Of a stretch of 64,000 nt of DNA, positions 34,948 through 44,654 are shown piece after piece. The first letter of the stretch is position 1. Each line of letters begins with the position of its first letter. Made by a program: the position numbers and the translations under genes. The stretch covers positions 310,001 to 374,000 of the forward strand of contig NZ_LYMM01000001.1 in the NCBI RefSeq assembly GCF_002896965.1, written 5' to 3'. Source of the DNA: Novosphingobium guangzhouense (GTDB lineage: Bacteria; Pseudomonadota; Alphaproteobacteria; Sphingomonadales; Sphingomonadaceae). The notes beneath the pieces were generated by a model, which worked only from the letters and a program-made list of their open reading frames with translations, did no database searches and was not told where the DNA came from.

Positions 34948-35253
34948 TCCCGCGCCTGTCGGACGCGTAAGCATCCGACAGGCGAACAAAGAGCACGAGA
35001 GCCTTCAATTGAAGCCAGGATAAGGGAAATCTTACGGCGATAAAAGTTTCTTGATTCACATCGGATCGCAAATCGAAATTTTATCACGAGGATGACTTAC
35101 GGCGGAATACTTTGCTTTCGCCGCCGAAGACTCATGCCAATGCAAATTAATCATACGATTATAACAAACACAATTTCTGGTGAATTCGCAGATAAGCAGG
35201 GAACGTAACATCAATAGACGCCGAAAGTGCGTCATTTAACATTGAGGGACGAA
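34948..35253. promoter_or_regulatory. A+T-rich control region of the second TonB receptor
   Basis: These 306 bases hold no gene. CGCCTGTCGGA (34953-34963) pairs with TCCGACAGGCG (34974-34984) as a hairpin that could end the upstream operon, though without a T-tract. GATAAAA at 35039-35045 and TTTTATC at 35079-35085 form a widely spaced inverted pair. The region from 35000 to 35200 is clearly richer in A+T than its surroundings. Confidence 0.55.
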
Positions 35254-37770
35254 ATGACCGGCAATTATAAAATCCACTTCGCCTCGACTTTGTCTGGCAT
35301 CGCGCTTGTCGCAGGCCTGACTGCCGCACCCGCGATGGCACAGGAAACCCCCGGCGGCGACATCATCGTCACCGCACGCAAGACCGGAGAGGACATCCTC
35401 AAGGTTCCGGTCACCGTCACCGCAATCACATCTGAAACGCTTGACGCCAAGGGCGTCGTCTCGGTCACCGACATGGCCGCATCGACGCCGGGCATCAACA
35501 TCAACAACAGCTCTTCGGGCCACGCCGACCGCTCGTTCCAGCAGGTCGTCATGCGCGGCATGACGCCATCGACCACGCTTGCCACCACGACCTCGATGTT
35601 CATTGATGGCGTCGCGGTGTCCTCGCCCTCGCAGGTAAGCGCGATCAGTAACCCTGAACGCGTCGAAATCATCAAGGGCCCGCAAAGCGCGTACTTTGGC
35701 CGCAACACTTTCGCGGGCGCTATCAACGTCGTCACCAAGACGCCCGGCAACGACTGGGGCGGCGAAGTGCTCGGCATGCTGGGCACGCGCAACAACTGGC
35801 GCCTGCGTGGCTCGATCGAAGGCCCGATCGTTGAAGACCTGATCTCGTTCCGCCTCAGCGGCGAGCAGTATTCCAAGGACGGTTCGTGGAAGAACCAGGA
35901 CGGCGTGACCCTGGGTGACCAGCAGACCAAGAGCGCGTCGCTGCTCGTCGCCATTACTCCGTCTTCGGACATCACCATCAAGCTGTTCGGCATGATGAGC
36001 GAGGACAAGGACGGCCCTGCCGCCCAGACCCGCCTCTATTCCTATGACATCAAGGCGCCTGACGGTTCTACCGTCGTGCAGGGCCAGTCTAACTGCACCC
36101 TCACCGGCGACACCCGAGGGGTTCTCAACCCCACCACCGGCCTTCCGGCCGGCACTGCGGTGTCCAATCCGTACTTCTGCGGCACCATCCCGACGATGGC
36201 GAACCCGGTCACGGCGAACGTCACCAACACCGACTTCATCCGCCAGTTCCTGAACATCGGCACTAACCGCATCGTCGATCCCTCGGAAGGCGTGCAGGGC
36301 TATGGCCTTCTGCGCCGCACCAAGCATGCGCACGCCACTTTCGACTGGGAAGTTAGTGACAAGCTGACCCTCTCTGCGCTTGCCGGCTACAACCGTGAAG
36401 TCTGGACGACCATGATCGACCTTGACGGCTACGATGGTAGCGCCCTGCCCAGCGGCTATGATTATAGCGGCAATGGACAGATCGAGGCCAACGAAACCTA
36501 CGGGCAGGGTTACTTCGACTATCCGTATCTGATCGAACGCAAGATCGACGACTTCTCGCTTGAAGGTCGCCTGCAGTACGTGTCCGGTCCGTTCCGCGGT
36601 GTTGCGGGCATCAGCTACCTAAGCGCTGACCAGTTGCAAGGCCTTGGCGGCGGCACCGGCGCGCTCACCGCGTCCAGCCTGTCGCCGGGCGGTCTCAGCC
36701 GTAACAAGACCACGGGCCTGTTCTTCGGCCTGACCTACGACCTGACCGACACCATCTCGGCCAGCTTCGAAGGCCGCTACCAGATCGACCAGTTGCAGTC
36801 GTTTGCACGCCCTGCCGGTGTCACGGTAGCATCGAGCGTGTTCATCCCGGCCGGTTTCTATTCGGGCGGTACTGTGCTTGCGAGCGCGAAGTACAAGAAC
36901 TTCACTCCGCGTGCGATCGTGAACTGGCAGATCACCCCCGATATGATGGTCTACGCATCGTGGGCCAAGGGCGTGAACCCGGCGCAGTTCAACACCGGCA
37001 TCCTTTCCAACGCGGCGTCAGTACAGCAGGCGGCATACGATGCCGGGGGCCAGCTGGCGATCGAGCCGGAGAAGATCACCAACTACGAAATCGGTCTGAA
37101 GGGTCGTATCGGTTCAACGCTGCGCTACACCTTCGCAGCGTACTATGCCCAGTGGCGCAACCAGATCAACTCGACCATCATCGTCGCGCCTGATGCCACG
37201 CAGGTTACTGGCTACAGCTTCGTCACTGCAAACATGAACGCCGGTTCGGTGAACCTGCGCGGCATAGAAGGCGAAGTGTCCTGGCGTCCGACCCAGTTCC
37301 TGACGATCGACGCGGCCGGCGCGATCAACGACTCCGACATTCAGGAGTTCAAAAGCTCGACGGTCAGTGCTCTCACGGGCATCTACGACTTCTCCGGCAA
37401 GGAGATGAAGAACACGTCGAAGTATTCGGCCAACGTTGGCGTTCAGGTCGGCACCGAAATCTCGGGCTGGGACGACAGCAGCTGGTTCCTGCGCGGCGAC
37501 TGGAACTTCAAGTCGGGCGTCTGGTCGAACGAGGCGAACCTGGCTCGCACGCCTGACCTGCACCTGTTCAACGCACGTGCGGGCATCACGCGTGGCAATC
37601 TGTCGATCGAAGCGTTCGTCAATAACATCTTCAACAACAAGACGCCGCTGACGATCTCGGACAACTACACGCTCTCGCCGCTCTTCCCATATTCTTCGCG
37701 TACTTCCGCGCTGATGCTGGGCCTGGGCGATCTGCGCACCGCAGGCGTGCAGGCGAAGATCAAGTTCTGA
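35254..37770 (+). CDS. TonB-dependent outer-membrane receptor
   Basis: An 838-residue receptor with a signal peptide ending APAMAQ near residue 29, a TonB-box-like DIIVTARK, a plug domain (VPVTVTAI, then VEIIKGPQSAYFGRNTFAGAINVV near residues 135-160) and a barrel ending AKIKF. The frame opens at GTG 35227, but the ATG at 35254 has GAGGG six bases upstream. It lies downstream of the M24/LLM operon and of two GATAAAA elements, so it is probably part of the region A regulon and imports its substrate. It is about 140 residues longer than the receptor at 1740. Confidence 0.92.
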   Translation: MTGNYKIHFASTLSGIALVAGLTAAPAMAQETPGGDIIVTARKTGEDILKVPVTVTAITSETLDAKGVVSVTDMAASTPGININNSSSGHADRSFQQVVMRGMTPSTTLATTTSMFIDGVAVSSPSQVSAISNPERVEIIKGPQSAYFGRNTFAGAINVVTKTPGNDWGGEVLGMLGTRNNWRLRGSIEGPIVEDLISFRLSGEQYSKDGSWKNQDGVTLGDQQTKSASLLVAITPSSDITIKLFGMMSEDKDGPAAQTRLYSYDIKAPDGSTVVQGQSNCTLTGDTRGVLNPTTGLPAGTAVSNPYFCGTIPTMANPVTANVTNTDFIRQFLNIGTNRIVDPSEGVQGYGLLRRTKHAHATFDWEVSDKLTLSALAGYNREVWTTMIDLDGYDGSALPSGYDYSGNGQIEANETYGQGYFDYPYLIERKIDDFSLEGRLQYVSGPFRGVAGISYLSADQLQGLGGGTGALTASSLSPGGLSRNKTTGLFFGLTYDLTDTISASFEGRYQIDQLQSFARPAGVTVASSVFIPAGFYSGGTVLASAKYKNFTPRAIVNWQITPDMMVYASWAKGVNPAQFNTGILSNAASVQQAAYDAGGQLAIEPEKITNYEIGLKGRIGSTLRYTFAAYYAQWRNQINSTIIVAPDATQVTGYSFVTANMNAGSVNLRGIEGEVSWRPTQFLTIDAAGAINDSDIQEFKSSTVSALTGIYDFSGKEMKNTSKYSANVGVQVGTEISGWDDSSWFLRGDWNFKSGVWSNEANLARTPDLHLFNARAGITRGNLSIEAFVNNIFNNKTPLTISDNYTLSPLFPYSSRTSALMLGLGDLRTAGVQAKIKF

Positions 37771-37791
37771 TCGAACGCTGCTTCGAAAAGG

Positions 37792-37825
37792 AAAAGGCCG
37801 GGGTTTCCCCCCGGCCTTTTTTTAC
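37792..37825 (+). terminator. Intrinsic terminator after the TonB receptor
   Basis: AAAAGGCCGGGG pairs with CCCCGGCCTTTT around a short loop and continues into a T-run. This is a strong Rho-independent terminator and marks the end of region A. Confidence 0.88.
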
Positions 37826-37875
37826 GTCGGTTGCGGACGAAGTCATGGCTGATCCACGGCTTCGTCACGCGGGGA

Positions 37876-40275
37876 TCACATTTTCGCCGTCACCGTCAGC
37901 ACTGCCGATCGGGCATCGCCGGGGGTCGCCCAGCCATTGTTGCGAATGCGCTGGAAGTACAGCTTGTTGCCGATGTTCTTGACGTTGATCTGCGCCGAAA
38001 GATTGGGCGAGAATTCGTAGGACAGGAACCCGTTATGAACGAGGTAGTCCTTTGAATTGAGCACGACCGAATTGGTGGCGGAAGGCACGCCGAATGCGAA
38101 CTTGCCCTGATAGGTCGCGCCGTACCCGATCGTCAGGCCGAACGGCAGGCGATAGGTCGTGAACAGACTGCCCGAATGCTTCGGGGTCTGCTGCAGCGAC
38201 GATCCCGCACCCGGATTCGGCACATCAACGCTGTTCGGGCAGGTGTAAGTACCCTTGGTCGCGCCCGGATTGGCAAGGCAATAGTCGGAAACCGACTGCA
38301 CCAGCTTGCTGTCCAGATAGGTGTAGTTCGCGGTGATCGACCAGTTCGGCGTGATATTGCCGGTGGCGCCCAGCGCAATGCCATCGACGCGCGACTGACC
38401 GTCAAGCTGCTGGGTGGGAACCAGCGGGTCTGCCGTGGCAACGGCGTACTTGTCACGCTCGTTGCGGAACGCGGCTGCGGTCAGCAGCAGGCCGCCGTCG
38501 AAAAGTTCGGCCTTCACGCCGATCTCGTAGTTCTTGGCGCTTTCCGGATTCACGTTGCAGGTGGAATTGATGACGCCGGTTCCCTCAGCCGTACACGAAC
38601 CGTTGACCGAGTTCTTCGACGGCGTGCGCGAATTGCCGTAGGCCACATACAGGCTGACAGCTTCCACCGGCTTGTAGTTCAGGCCGACGCGGTAAGAGAA
38701 CAGCGTGTCGGCATTGCTGCTTTCCGTCAGCGCCGTCTGCTCACCTAGCGCGAATCCGCCCGCACAACCGCCGAAGGTTGCGCAGATGCTATGGGTGTCA
38801 AGCGTGCCGGTATTGCGCTCGACGCGGGCGCCCGCGCTCAGCTCAAGCTTGCCCAGCTTCATCGTGTCGAAGATGTAACCCGCCACGTTGGTCTGTTCGC
38901 CTACCTGGTGCGAACCCGGCGTGAAGTTGACCGGGCCGACATAGACGTTGCTGCCATAGACCGACCCAGCCGGTCCGGGTACGATCTCGTTCGGGTTGGC
39001 GATGTTGATCAGAGGATAGCTGCTGTAGACCACCGAACCGTCGGCGTTGCGCAGCGAATTGCCGGTATAGAGGTCGTACTTTTCCCAGGTCAGCGCGCCG
39101 CCGACCGTCACGGTATGCTCGATCGCGCCCGTATTGAACACCGCCTTGATATCCAGCTGGTCGAACATCAGCTGGTTGCGGGTGTCACGGGTGTTGCCGC
39201 GCGGGCCGCCGGGGGCGTAGTAGCCTGCAGGCGTGGTGCCGCAGCTGGCGCCAAGCGGCGTCAGGCCGGTGCTGGCGAGGCAGTAGGTGCCCTGCGGCGG
39301 GCTGACGCGGGTCAACTGGCGTGAATCCTGCCAGCGGGCCAGATTGCGGATCGACACGGTATCGCTGAACTCATGCTCGAAAATGCCGGTCAGCTGGTCG
39401 ATATTGATCTTCTGGCGGTCGAAGTTGCGGAAACCGAAGTAATCGCTGCGATGCACGCCGGGCACCAGACCCGAGTAATACGGCACACCGTACTGCGGGA
39501 TATTGTCGTCCTCCTGGTGGCTGTACTGCAGCGTCAGGCGGGTCGGGCTGTCGATACCGAGAGTGATCGACGGTGCAACGCCCCAGCGCTTGTAATTGTC
39601 GACATCGCGGCCCGGCACGTCGTTGCGGTGCCACATGGCGTTGAGGCGCACCGCCACAAGGTCGTTGACGCGCTTGTTTATGTCCGCCGTGGCGCGATAA
39701 TACTCATCGGTGCCGATGCCCGCCGTCGCGACGTAGGCATCGTCCGCCTTGGGCCGCTTGGTGACGATGTTGATGTTGCCACCCACCGAACCCGCGCCCG
39801 ATATCACCGAATTGGCGCCGTTGGTCACTTCGATCTGTTCAAGGTTGAACGGATCGGTACGGGTCACCTGCGCACTGTCGCGCACGCCGTCGATGGTGAT
39901 GTCGTTGCTGGCGCTGTAACCACGGAACGTGATGTTGTCGCCGGGGCCCGTGCCGCCCTCGCCCGCGCCGAAAGTGATACCGGGCACTGTCGCCAGCACA
40001 TCGCGCAAGGTCAGCAGATTCTGCTGTTCGATGACGTCGTTCGAAAGCACTGTAATGGTCTGCGGCGTATCGCGAACGGGACGGGTACGCTTGGGCGACT
40101 CGAGCGTCCGGCCCGGTGCTTCGGTAATGGCCGAATCGGACACGGTGACACCCCCCAGGCTACGCTCGGCATCTGCGGACTGCGCCATCGTGCCGGTCGA
40201 CGCGAAAGCTGGTGCGATACACGAAAGCGCAAGGAAAGTGCGACGGGCGGCCGCCTTTGACGATTGAATTGGCAT
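37876..40275 (-). CDS. TonB-dependent siderophore receptor (catecholate Fiu-like)
   Basis: A 799-residue receptor. After a signal peptide ending GTMAQS, the plug shows TPQTITVLSNDVIEQQ, LRDVLATVPGITFGAGEGG and IEVTNGANSVISGAGSVGG, which fit the ferric-catecholate group. The barrel contains a Cys-rich outer loop. It ends VLTVTAKM, with Met instead of the usual terminal Phe or Trp. GAGGGGG lies six bases before the ATG. A possible Fur site at 40305-40323 fits iron control. It is monocistronic. Confidence 0.92.
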   Translation of the reverse strand: MPIQSSKAAARRTFLALSCIAPAFASTGTMAQSADAERSLGGVTVSDSAITEAPGRTLESPKRTRPVRDTPQTITVLSNDVIEQQNLLTLRDVLATVPGITFGAGEGGTGPGDNITFRGYSASNDITIDGVRDSAQVTRTDPFNLEQIEVTNGANSVISGAGSVGGNINIVTKRPKADDAYVATAGIGTDEYYRATADINKRVNDLVAVRLNAMWHRNDVPGRDVDNYKRWGVAPSITLGIDSPTRLTLQYSHQEDDNIPQYGVPYYSGLVPGVHRSDYFGFRNFDRQKINIDQLTGIFEHEFSDTVSIRNLARWQDSRQLTRVSPPQGTYCLASTGLTPLGASCGTTPAGYYAPGGPRGNTRDTRNQLMFDQLDIKAVFNTGAIEHTVTVGGALTWEKYDLYTGNSLRNADGSVVYSSYPLINIANPNEIVPGPAGSVYGSNVYVGPVNFTPGSHQVGEQTNVAGYIFDTMKLGKLELSAGARVERNTGTLDTHSICATFGGCAGGFALGEQTALTESSNADTLFSYRVGLNYKPVEAVSLYVAYGNSRTPSKNSVNGSCTAEGTGVINSTCNVNPESAKNYEIGVKAELFDGGLLLTAAAFRNERDKYAVATADPLVPTQQLDGQSRVDGIALGATGNITPNWSITANYTYLDSKLVQSVSDYCLANPGATKGTYTCPNSVDVPNPGAGSSLQQTPKHSGSLFTTYRLPFGLTIGYGATYQGKFAFGVPSATNSVVLNSKDYLVHNGFLSYEFSPNLSAQINVKNIGNKLYFQRIRNNGWATPGDARSAVLTVTAKM

Positions 40276-40805
40276 GTGTTTCCCCCTCTGTGGACGAGGC
40301 GGCTGATAATGCGAATAACTCTCACTATCAAGACATATAACAGAATGTGGCTCTTATATTTCGATTCATGAAATATACGTATGCGCGGCTTCCCATGGTG
40401 AACTCCACAAGGCGCCAAATCCAAGCGGCCGCATTCTCGAATCCGACCCATGCGCAAGCCATTAAAGCCGATCCCGATTGCGCAGCCTGCCGACGCTGCT
40501 CCGCTCCCGCCGGGCATCCGGCGCTGAACCAATGCACAAGAAACCCTTTAATGCCCGAAGCATTCAAGCGGAAAAACCTTGCTCGCAGCCGCATAATATC
40601 AACGGCAATGAAGCAAAGCATCAGTCGCCTCTGCCTTTGCGAATTCCCCACGAAGGGGCATCGATATTTAGCGGGATCCCCAATATAGAACGGCTGACCT
40701 ATTCAATCGGCGATCATCAACGGAGTGGGGGATGCTGACCTTCAGCCCTTCTGCCTCATCGGTTCTCTCTGATGCGTGGCAAATGAACGTAGCGCGGCGC
40801 GGGAG
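40276..40805. other. Gene-poor stretch between siderophore receptor and glycosyltransferase
   Basis: Apart from the siderophore receptor control region at its left end, these 530 bases hold no gene I can support. Base composition is more A+T rich than average at 40300-40400 and 40540-40720. Short frames at 40347-40688 and 40732-40977 have no recognisable product. Confidence 0.5.
40305..40323. promoter_or_regulatory. Candidate Fur box
   Basis: GATAATGCGAATAACTCTC matches the 19-bp Fur consensus GATAATGATAATCATTATC in 13 of 19 positions, including the first seven, and lies 30 bases upstream of the siderophore receptor start. Confidence 0.5.
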
Positions 40806-41807
40806 TCAGACCCCGGCAAGAAGCCGGACTGCCCGCTTCGCCCTTTGCAGGGTGCCGGGCTTTCGCTGTGCCCAAATATCCTCGATGTCCGGTTCCGTGG
40901 TTGCCGTGAACGCAAAGAACCGCTCGACGCCTTGCAACACGGATGCCAACCGTGCCGTGACCTGCGCTGGCGCGTAGATTTCAAGCCCGTTGCAGACCAT
41001 GCCGCTTCCGTCGTGCGCAAGGACCGCCCGCACTATCGCATCAACGTCCCACGCCAGTGAATGGACCCGCAACTTATGGCTGTTGAAGCCGGGGTCGAGA
41101 TAATCCGCAAGTGCATCATTGACGCTTGAAAATACCGTACAACCGTGCCCCATCGCCTCCAGGGGAGGCAGCCCGAAACCTTCGGTTGCGCCGACGTCGG
41201 CCCAATGTTCAAGCGAGTCATAGAGATAGACCTTGGAGCGTCGAAACCACGCGCCCAGATCCTCCACCCACCCGTCAAGCAGGGTGACGTCGCAATGCTC
41301 TCGCAACGCCGGCACCAGCCTTTCAAGGAGATAGCGAGAAGACTTTCTGGCCTGAACCAGAACATCAACGTCCCGATGCATCATTTCAGACGCTTCCGGA
41401 AGCTCAACTATGTTCGGCACGTGCGCAATGTAGGAGTTCGGTGCGTATCGCCCCCAATAGGCCATGGTGTTGCGGCTCACGCACAGGATCGGCACTTCGG
41501 GCGGCATGGTCATGCCCCAGCCTGTCGAATGGGCAAAGTAGACGACGTCACACCCTTTAAGCCGCTCCAGCAGCATGGCGATATCCGGCCCCCAATGGAT
41601 CACGAATATCGGTGCTCCACCGCAACCCGATCTGACGGCTGGATCTGTCAGGATATCGTCCAGGTGGACCCACCCGCCAATACGCTCGCCATAGCTGGCC
41701 GCTTGCACAGGCCGTTCCACGCGGCATGCTTCCATGAAGCGGGATTGCGCGGAATTGCCACCAACGTCCATGCGATCGTGGGGAAAGAGAAATACTATCG
41801 GGCGCAT
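40806..41807 (-). CDS. Glycosyltransferase (GT4-like)
   Basis: A 333-residue protein, second of two minus-strand glycosyltransferase genes. The C-terminal half shows GATEGFGLPPLEAMGHGC near residue 215, the E-x(7)-E type donor-binding motif of GT-B transferases. The N-terminal half is divergent and contains FVIHWGPD and VPILCVSRNTM. It follows the GT2 gene by ten bases with GGAG before the ATG. Its role is likely in exopolysaccharide or surface glycan synthesis in the cytoplasm. Confidence 0.78.
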   Translation of the reverse strand: MRPIVFLFPHDRMDVGGNSAQSRFMEACRVERPVQAASYGERIGGWVHLDDILTDPAVRSGCGGAPIFVIHWGPDIAMLLERLKGCDVVYFAHSTGWGMTMPPEVPILCVSRNTMAYWGRYAPNSYIAHVPNIVELPEASEMMHRDVDVLVQARKSSRYLLERLVPALREHCDVTLLDGWVEDLGAWFRRSKVYLYDSLEHWADVGATEGFGLPPLEAMGHGCTVFSSVNDALADYLDPGFNSHKLRVHSLAWDVDAIVRAVLAHDGSGMVCNGLEIYAPAQVTARLASVLQGVERFFAFTATTEPDIEDIWAQRKPGTLQRAKRAVRLLAGV

Positions 41808-41817
41808 CGAAGCTCCA

Positions 41818-42870
41818 TCACGTCAGCGCGCCAGCCGGGCTCAGCGCGCGCATCAAAGGGACCAGATCGGCGGCGGACAAAGGCATACGCTTTTGCGCAT
41901 CCCCCCCTGTCTGCGCGGCGTCCCATAGGCCAAGACGCTTGATGCAACTCTCGCGCAGGCTGGACAGAACAAGGCGGCGCGCTTCCCGATGCGGCCCCGC
42001 CACGCGCAGGGCGTCCAGAATCCGCCTTTCGCGCAGGGCATCAAGGGCCAACAGTTGCCGCCGCGCGCCCTCAAGATTAGCGAGCCTGGCACGCAGGAGT
42101 GCCGCAAGCCCAGCCTCGTTCGCTGAATAGCCGCGGGTCGCGGCGATCAGGCCGGCCAGGTCATCCAGCGCCAGACGATGCGACGTCGACTGGGCGTGAC
42201 GACGGTAGAAATAGCTGATCCTTGGAAGAAACTCGAAACGCGCACCCGCGAGCATCGCTCTGAACAGGAGGTCGAAATCCTCTCCAATGCGTAGACCTTC
42301 GTCGTAGCGAATACCATTTTCCAGCAAGAATGCCCTGGCGAGCAGCGGCTTGAAATAACCGAGCGAGACTTCGCGCCCGCCAATCATGCCGCACCGTACA
42401 AACTCATTCGCGGTTATTCTACGCGCCCGCCGCCAGCGTGGTGCTGCGGCGAACGCCGCTGCCTGCACGCCATCCGTTGACTGGAAGAACGAAGCCATAT
42501 TGCTGGCGCATATCTGCGCCCCCGTGGCTGCCTGATGCTCAAGAAGCCATTCAAGGTGTTGGGGATGAAGCAGGTCATCTGCATCCACAATGGCTACAAA
42601 TGGGGCGCGGGCTGCCGCCAGGCTGGTATTGCGCACTGCGCTCAGTCCCATGCGTGGTCCATCCATCAACCGCACCCGCGGATCCTTGCCCACATGATCC
42701 CGCACGATCTCCGCCGTTTCATCGGTGGAACCATCATCCACCACGACGACTTCGATCTGTCGCAACGTCTGCGCAAGCACCGAATGCAGGGCCGCATCGA
42801 TAAAATGCGCGACATTGCGCGCAACCATGAGCACGGAGACCAGAGGAGCGCTGGACGCGGATTCAATCAT
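41818..42870 (-). CDS. Family 2 glycosyltransferase
   Basis: A 350-residue GT-A transferase. VSVLMVARN, EVVVVDDGSTDET and IVDADD (the DxD metal site, near residue 92) are clear, followed by the GEDFDLLFR catalytic-base region. The C-terminal 130 residues are helical and Arg/Leu rich. The frame is open to a GTG at 42984, but the ATG at 42870 starts just before the family domain; no good ribosome-binding site is seen for either. It is divergent from the GH16 gene. Confidence 0.88.
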   Translation of the reverse strand: MIESASSAPLVSVLMVARNVAHFIDAALHSVLAQTLRQIEVVVVDDGSTDETAEIVRDHVGKDPRVRLMDGPRMGLSAVRNTSLAAARAPFVAIVDADDLLHPQHLEWLLEHQAATGAQICASNMASFFQSTDGVQAAAFAAAPRWRRARRITANEFVRCGMIGGREVSLGYFKPLLARAFLLENGIRYDEGLRIGEDFDLLFRAMLAGARFEFLPRISYFYRRHAQSTSHRLALDDLAGLIAATRGYSANEAGLAALLRARLANLEGARRQLLALDALRERRILDALRVAGPHREARRLVLSSLRESCIKRLGLWDAAQTGGDAQKRMPLSAADLVPLMRALSPAGALT

Positions 42871-43050
42871 GGCAGTTCGGGCATAAGAGCGAAGTCCGAT
42901 CGCTAGAAACCGTGCACACACGATAGCCACGGCTCGGCCCAGCGCGAACCGCAACGTCCTCCGTTCCGGATGCGATACTTTCACGCTGTCGCCGACGCTG
43001 ACCTATGCTGCCTCCAATCCCGATACTGTAGCGTCGGAAGCAGACATTTG

Positions 43051-43989
43051 ATGATCGTGAACGCCCTGGAGCAGCCACGCACGCAGACGCGTGCCTACAA
43101 GATATGCCGTCGCATCGCGATGCACATGGCGCTTAGCGCTTGTGCAAGCATTTCGGCGACCGCCGCTCCGGTGACGACACACGATGGTGGACCATTGTCT
43201 CACCTTGGCGCCCCATCTTTCGACGAACGCTTCGAAAGTTTTGACCATGGCAGCGATCAGGCACGCCCCCGGCGGCCGCATCGCTGGCGCACCGTTTTCG
43301 GGCACGGAGGACCCACATCAGTTTCCAACCGTCAGATGTCGGCGACCAGTTTCGCATCGGACTCCGGCTTTACGGGAATGACATCGGCGGGGCCTGGCCC
43401 AACTGCCCTGAACCTTGACCCCTTCCTGCATGAGCCAGGACGCCTTACAATACTGGGCCGCCGCACTCCTGCACATTTGCGCCAGTTGGCATGGAACAAA
43501 CCGTTCTACGGCGGTGCCATCACTACGAAGTTCAGCTTTTCCCAGAAGTACGGCTATTTCGAAATCGAGGCCCGGCTTCCATCCGGAAAAGGAATGTGGC
43601 CGGCCTTCTGGCTAATGCCGACAGGCGGGAGCTGGCCCGAAGACGGCGAAATCGACGTGTTTGAAGGGCTTGGAGACCCCCATACTATCTACTGCACCGT
43701 GATAGCTGGAAAACTCCGGAAAAGCACACCCGTTCGGCTCACGTTCGACGCGTCGTCCGCGTTCCACCGCTACGGCATCTTGTGGGGGCCGAAGGAAATG
43801 ACATGGTACGTCGATCGCAAGCGTGTGGCGCAAGCACAGACCCCGGCCGCGCTTACCAGACAACCCGCCTATATAATTGCCAACCTTGCTATCGGCGGAA
43901 ACTGGGGTGGTTATCCTGACGCTAGCACATCTTTTCCGGGTAAGTACGAAGTGCGCCGCATCACCGCGTGGCCTCATCCGCACGATTGA
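43051..43989 (+). CDS. Secreted GH16 family beta-glycanase
   Basis: A 312-residue glycoside hydrolase. A signal peptide of about 40 residues ends SISATAAP. The catalytic motif GEIDVFEG (E-x-D-x-x-E, near residues 200-205) is intact, preceded by KYGYFEIEARLPSGKGMWPAFW and followed by HRYGILWGPKEMTWYVD, all typical of beta-1,3/1,4-glucanases such as ExoK/ExsH. The ATG at 43051 was chosen; an in-frame start at 42970 overlaps the divergent gene. Beside glycosyltransferases it probably trims or releases the exopolysaccharide. Confidence 0.88.
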   Translation: MIVNALEQPRTQTRAYKICRRIAMHMALSACASISATAAPVTTHDGGPLSHLGAPSFDERFESFDHGSDQARPRRPHRWRTVFGHGGPTSVSNRQMSATSFASDSGFTGMTSAGPGPTALNLDPFLHEPGRLTILGRRTPAHLRQLAWNKPFYGGAITTKFSFSQKYGYFEIEARLPSGKGMWPAFWLMPTGGSWPEDGEIDVFEGLGDPHTIYCTVIAGKLRKSTPVRLTFDASSAFHRYGILWGPKEMTWYVDRKRVAQAQTPAALTRQPAYIIANLAIGGNWGGYPDASTSFPGKYEVRRITAWPHPHD

Positions 43990-44252
43990 GAAATCAATAG
44001 CCGAACGCAGCGGCTTGTCGGCGGACGACAGATCCTCAAACTCCATCACCGAGAAACGAAGCAATCAATCTGCGAGAGAGCCGCAGACTGCTGCCGAGCG
44101 CATGCTGCATGCGATTTCCACCGCTCAATTGCATTTGCGAATCATTATCTATAGCTGCAGTGGTGCGCGATACTTTCGCGTCTCGTTCTTCTTCCAAGCA
44201 TGCCGGCCCCCTTCTGGCGGCCGCAGCTTGAACTGGAAAGAAATGCCCTGAC

Positions 44253-44654
44253 ATGAACACCCTTGATGACACCATGAAGCAATTCCTTGCTGTTCAATTG
44301 CCCATCCAGTCGACGGTGAGCAAAGACGGTTTGCCCGACATTGGCCCCAAACGCTCGCTCAGGGTCTATGATGACAAGACGCTGATATACAACGAGAATA
44401 CCGGTGGACAGACGCTAAAGAATATTCTTGATGGTTCGAAAATGGCCGTCGCGGTAATCGATCGGGAAGCGCTCGATGGCTATCGGTTCGTCGGTCAACC
44501 GGAAGTGTTCTCCGAGGGCGAACCTTTCGACAACGCCGTCGCGTTCGCCAACGGCGCCGGAATGAAAACCCCCAAGTTCGCCGTACTGATCCATCTCGAA
44601 GAAATATTCACGCTTCGCTCAGGCCCCGCCGCCGGGACGAAAATCGCTGCCTGA
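44253..44654 (+). CDS. Small pyridoxamine-phosphate-oxidase-like flavin-binding protein
   Basis: A 133-residue split-barrel protein of the PNPOx-like type: STVSKDGLPDIGPKRSLRVYDDKTLIYNENTGGQTLKN near residues 20-57, then VAVIDREALDGYRFVGQPE. It probably binds FMN or a related cofactor. GGAAAG stands upstream of the ATG. It stands alone between the GH16 and sugar-transferase genes, with no obvious link to polysaccharide synthesis. Substrate unknown. Confidence 0.8.
   Translation: MNTLDDTMKQFLAVQLPIQSTVSKDGLPDIGPKRSLRVYDDKTLIYNENTGGQTLKNILDGSKMAVAVIDREALDGYRFVGQPEVFSEGEPFDNAVAFANGAGMKTPKFAVLIHLEEIFTLRSGPAAGTKIAA

Noticed and set aside
40732..40977. An 81-residue frame with a GGAGTGGGGG box upstream
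   Set aside because: It runs into the glycosyltransferase gene on the other strand and its translation resembles no protein I know; the box may be chance.
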